Shown: piece by piece, positions 61,121 through 64,000 of the stretch
Layout of the letters: each line of letters opens with the position of its first letter
How positions within the stretch are numbered: the stretch's first letter is position 1
Assembly: GCA_020002265.1 (NCBI GenBank)
Contig: CP048228.1
Span: 62,001-126,000, forward strand
Reading direction: 5' to 3'
DNA length: 64,000 bases
DNA from: Anaplasmataceae bacterium AB001_6
GTDB lineage: Bacteria; Pseudomonadota; Alphaproteobacteria; Rickettsiales; Anaplasmataceae
The notes under the pieces: generated by a model
What the model was told of the DNA's origin: nothing
Seen by the model: only the letters and a program-made list of their open reading frames with translations
The model's database searches: none
Program-made: the position numbers and the translations under genes

Positions 61121-62251
61121 TCACTTGCTAGGTGAATGACAATGTTTTCTCATTTTTGTATATTTATACACACACATGATACCCATTAGTGTCAGGTTGA
61201 CATCTGCTATTGGTTCTGTTGGGAGATTTAATTCTTCTGTTAAGTTATAGTGCCCTCCCGTTATAATAATTTTAAAATCTTTTTTCTGTTCTTGAAAAAT
61301 TTTAGATATCAATTCTTCAATCATTGCAATATATCCATACTTTATGCCATTAGAAATTGCATTAGATGTGTCAGTGCCAATTAAGCTAGTCGATGAAAAA
61401 TCAATCTTCCGTTCATTTACCGATATAGATTTTAATATCACCTCTCCTGGTTCAGGTTCTCTAGATGATATTACTTCTTCATTATCTTCAGATATATATG
61501 ATTCCACTTCTGTATTCTCGCTCAAAGAATTTCTAAAAAGATTAGGCCCTGGTAATATCATCCCTCCCAAGAATATGTTATCTGTATTGATAATATCTAT
61601 TGTAGTTGCAGTACCCATATCAATGATTATGATATCTTCGTTGGGATATAAAAAGTTGGCAGCCTTTATATTGGCTACTCTATCTGCTCCAAGCTGTTTT
61701 GAGTAGTTACTTTTTATCCCAGCCATACATGAAGAAATAAATGTTGGTTTAATCCCAACTAAATTAAATATTTCCTTTTCAAAAGAAATGTTTAAATATG
61801 GTACAACACTGGATATGAAAATATCTTCAATCATACCTTTTTTCCCCAGATTTATTAATTGTTCGCTAATATGTGGTCTAAAAGAATTTGTTTCTTTTTT
61901 GAATGCCGAATCTTTAATATAATATCCAAAATCATTTAGTGCAGGTATATTAGTGGGCAATCCAATAGCTCTCCAAGGGAGATCCGCTGCGATGAAATCC
62001 ATTATCTCTTCTATAGTTGCATCTTTATGCGGAGGAACTATTTTTTTATTTCTTATAAGAAATCCTATTGTTTCAGCTATTATACTTATAGCCGCAGAAT
62101 CACTCCCAAGTATCCCAATTGGCTCCTTCGTGACATAAAGCTCTGGCATTCCTTGGCCACGTCCATAGAACGTCTTTTCATTTTCAAAGAAAGCACATTT
62201 GGTGTTGCTGTTTCCTATATCAATTGCTGCTAAAAACTTCTTTTTTTGCAT
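61121..62251 (-). CDS. coaX: Type III pantothenate kinase-like protein with insertions
   Basis: CoaX phosphorylates pantothenate, the first CoA step. The ASKHA-fold motifs are in place: AAIDIGNSNTKCAFFE (residues 8-23), FISSVVPYLNISFEK near 145, QLGADRVANIKAA near 186, IIIDMGTATTIDII near 208, GGMILPG near 229 and IITGG near 334. At 376 residues it is over 100 longer than usual. About 80 extra residues lie between the first motif and SSVVP, and another 30 or so before LIGTDT. Its end region overlaps nothing; its start overlaps the end of pyrD by 22 bp. Confidence 0.8.
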   Translation of the reverse strand: MQKKKFLAAIDIGNSNTKCAFFENEKTFYGRGQGMPELYVTKEPIGILGSDSAAISIIAETIGFLIRNKKIVPPHKDATIEEIMDFIAADLPWRAIGLPTNIPALNDFGYYIKDSAFKKETNSFRPHISEQLINLGKKGMIEDIFISSVVPYLNISFEKEIFNLVGIKPTFISSCMAGIKSNYSKQLGADRVANIKAANFLYPNEDIIIIDMGTATTIDIINTDNIFLGGMILPGPNLFRNSLSENTEVESYISEDNEEVISSREPEPGEVILKSISVNERKIDFSSTSLIGTDTSNAISNGIKYGYIAMIEELISKIFQEQKKDFKIIITGGHYNLTEELNLPTEPIADVNLTLMGIMCVYKYTKMRKHCHSPSK

Positions 62252-63291
62252 TCACAACCTACTATTTCCTTAATATTTTTTACTCCTTCTGCTTGCAGCA
62301 TTTGTGCTAATTCTTTTTTTATATCTTCTACAACTTTGAATCCGTGATATATAATCGCCGAATACAATTGAATAATTGTTGCCCCCTTCTTTATACGGTT
62401 TAATACGTCTTGTGCATTTGTTATTCCTCCACAGCTAATTATCGGGATATTCCCATGCGTTGCGTTATAGAAATCTTCTGTCAATTTTAGATTCAAATCA
62501 TTTAATGGAGCACCACTTAACCCCCCTTGTTCGTTCCGATAGATGCTTTTTAGATTTTCACGATTTGTAACCGTGGTGTTAGAAACAATCAGTGCATCTA
62601 TTCCTTTTGCCAAAGACACAGATGCTATATTGTTTATTTCTTTCTCATCTATATCAGGGGATACCTTAAGAACGACTTTCGTTTTGGATTGTAATTCATT
62701 TTTTTTATTTAATACAGCTTCCAGCAAAGATGAGAGAGTTTCATTTTTTTGCATGTCTCGCAAACCCACTGTGTTAGGCGAAGATATATTAAGCACTACA
62801 TAATTACACAGAGAATGTACTACGGTAAATAGATCTACGTAATCAGCAATACTATCTGCACTGTCACGATTTTTTCCTATGTTTATACCCAAGGGAATGT
62901 TTATCTTATTCTTCTTGATATTTTCAAGCAGGTTATTTATACCTTTGTTATTAAAACCCATCCGATTGATAATTGCATAATCTTCTTTTAATCTAAATAG
63001 TCTTGGTTTTTTGTTTCCTTCCTGTGGGAATTTTGTTGCTGTCCCTACCTCTAAGAAGCCAAAACCTAACCTTTTTAAAGAAGATAAACATTCAGCATTT
63101 TTATCAAAACCAGCGGCTAATCCAATTGGATTCTTGAATGTTTGATCCAGACATTCGGTGCTCAGTATTTTATTTTCATAAGGATTTTTTATAGACACAA
63201 AACCCGAGGCCAAAAACTTAGTTGCAATATTATGAGAAATTTCAGGGTTGATGTTAAGCAATATCAATTTATGGAATAATTCAGAAAGCAC
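62230..63291 (-). CDS. pyrD: Dihydroorotate dehydrogenase (quinone), class 2
   Basis: PyrD oxidises dihydroorotate to orotate at the inner membrane in pyrimidine synthesis. Class 2 features: an N-terminal membrane-associated helical part, then FKNPIGLAAGFDKNAECL near residue 50 (FMN site), KPRLFRLKEDYAIINRMGFNN near 96, YVVLNISSPNT near 163, VVLKVSPDID near 200, GGLSGAPL near 255 and ISCGGI near 285. The 353 residues are typical. Probably co-transcribed with the coaX-like gene, which overlaps it. Confidence 0.95.
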   Translation of the reverse strand: MLSELFHKLILLNINPEISHNIATKFLASGFVSIKNPYENKILSTECLDQTFKNPIGLAAGFDKNAECLSSLKRLGFGFLEVGTATKFPQEGNKKPRLFRLKEDYAIINRMGFNNKGINNLLENIKKNKINIPLGINIGKNRDSADSIADYVDLFTVVHSLCNYVVLNISSPNTVGLRDMQKNETLSSLLEAVLNKKNELQSKTKVVLKVSPDIDEKEINNIASVSLAKGIDALIVSNTTVTNRENLKSIYRNEQGGLSGAPLNDLNLKLTEDFYNATHGNIPIISCGGITNAQDVLNRIKKGATIIQLYSAIIYHGFKVVEDIKKELAQMLQAEGVKNIKEIVGCECKKRSF

Positions 63292-63365
63292 AAAATAAAC
63301 GCAAAGGATTAAACAAGGCTGTAGAGAATATTGTGATGTATAGTCAGCAAAAAACTGATACCTTT

Positions 63366-64000
63366 CTACTCTCTTCTGTTAAGATTATCCATCATTATTG
63401 TTAACCCTGCAATCTTTTTATTTTGCACATTAATTGATTTCATAACATTAGCCATTTTTATAACATTTTGTTTGTATTTTTCGTATTTTTCATCTTCTAA
63501 TTTTTCTTGTTTATTTCGAGAAGATTGATGATCTTCTCTGATTTTTTTCATTTCTCTTTCAGCATTGAATTTGTTATTGAAGGTTTTAAGTAGTGGCGGG
63601 ATTGCCTTGCGCACATCTTTTAGTTCTGGATTTGTTTCTACATAATACTTTAATTCTTCTGTTGTGTATTCTATTTTATTCTCAATGACTCTTATAGGAA
63701 AATCAGGTATGGAAAGCCTTTTTTCTAATGCGCGAATCTGCGCTTGAGATATTGTTCGCATTGTACTATTTTTTCCAAGATATGCCGATTCTGTAAAAGT
63801 CTTTTCCATATAATCATATTCATTTTGCTCTTTTAAAAAGACAAAAAGATCTGAAAATTTTTTTAGCATTTCATTCAACATATTATATTTTTCTTCTAAA
63901 TTATCACTAATTCTAAGAATAACAGTTGGTTTTAAAGGGTTAGGAGCATAATCTTCTTTAACTGTAATTTTGATGCTACCTTCTTCCTGTGTTATTTCTA
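63366..64000 (-). CDS. Unknown helical protein, truncated by window edge
   Basis: The minus-strand frame ends at 63366 and stays open to the right edge of the window, so its N terminus is missing; an internal ATG at 63881 is only one possible start. The upstream part (EITQEEGSIKITVKEDYAPN near the edge) looks like a beta-rich domain. The rest is highly charged and helical, with a basic coiled-coil-like stretch (REMKKIREDHQSSRNKQEKL). No signal peptide or membrane helix is seen in the visible 211 codons. No family recognised. Confidence 0.65.
   Translation of the reverse strand, partial: EITQEEGSIKITVKEDYAPNPLKPTVILRISDNLEEKYNMLNEMLKKFSDLFVFLKEQNEYDYMEKTFTESAYLGKNSTMRTISQAQIRALEKRLSIPDFPIRVIENKIEYTTEELKYYVETNPELKDVRKAIPPLLKTFNNKFNAEREMKKIREDHQSSRNKQEKLEDEKYEKYKQNVIKMANVMKSINVQNKKIAGLTIMMDNLNRRE

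Overview
The window is about 64 kb of very AT-rich bacterial DNA from what looks like a host-associated alphaproteobacterium, most plausibly a member of Rickettsiales. The evidence is gene content and style: hemE beside a probable replication origin, an incomplete Mrp/Mnh-type antiporter operon, a ChpT-like phosphotransferase, the TSUP plus TIGR02186 gene pair, scattered gene-transfer-agent (GTA)-type phage genes, a lone fliQ, PPDK regulatory protein, and short overlapping genes in A/T-biased codons. Retained purine (purB, purH), pyrimidine (pyrD), folate (folK, folP), riboflavin (ribH), CoA (coaX-like) and haem (hemB, hemE) genes argue against Rickettsiaceae and fit an Anaplasmataceae- or Midichloriaceae-like lineage. 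This placement is inference; no rRNA gene is present to test it.

Layout. 0-3.4 kb: edge-truncated metallopeptidase-like gene, TSUP transporter, TIGR02186 protein and dapE. 3.43-3.78 kb: candidate oriC with clustered DnaA boxes upstream of hemE. 3.8-7.6 kb: hemE, five small Mrp/Mnh antiporter genes and hemB in one tight + strand array. 7.6-12 kb: ChpT-like protein, type I secretion ABC transporter, DUF2628 protein and an HK97-type portal protein. 12-19 kb: housekeeping genes (infA, ssb, mnmA, polyprenyl synthase, ftsA, nusB, ribH, yidC). 19-26 kb: Trm112-like gene, a frameshifted glutamine-synthetase-family gene, rho, rpsU, fumC, the rpsF-rpsR-rplI operon and purB. 26-34 kb: redoxin, CPA2 antiporter, rpe, tRNA-Phe, mutM, tRNA-Thr, ftsI, ccmA and ksgA.

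33.9-40 kb is the most unusual part: an accessory island of about ten small minus-strand proteins, most with a single hydrophobic segment, often at the extreme C terminus. It contains a tandem duplication that also copied the 3' end of ksgA, a paralogous pair with a shared C-terminal domain, and several decaying reading frames. It is followed by a NAD-dependent DNA ligase enlarged to 919 residues, an alkyl-sulfatase-like metallo-beta-lactamase-fold protein, an ImmA/IrrE-type peptidase and a repeat-containing effector-like protein flanked by two perfect palindromes. 48.8-64 kb returns to housekeeping genes (rpiB-glyA, gshB, fliQ-purH, folK-folP, dnaQ, tadA, rnd, coaX-like, pyrD), with two adjacent GTA tail genes at 55.4-56.7 kb and a further edge-truncated gene at the right end.

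Four tRNA genes (Phe, Thr, Arg, Val) were read directly. No IS element, CRISPR array or rRNA was seen. Protein names rest on remembered family motifs, since no database search was possible.
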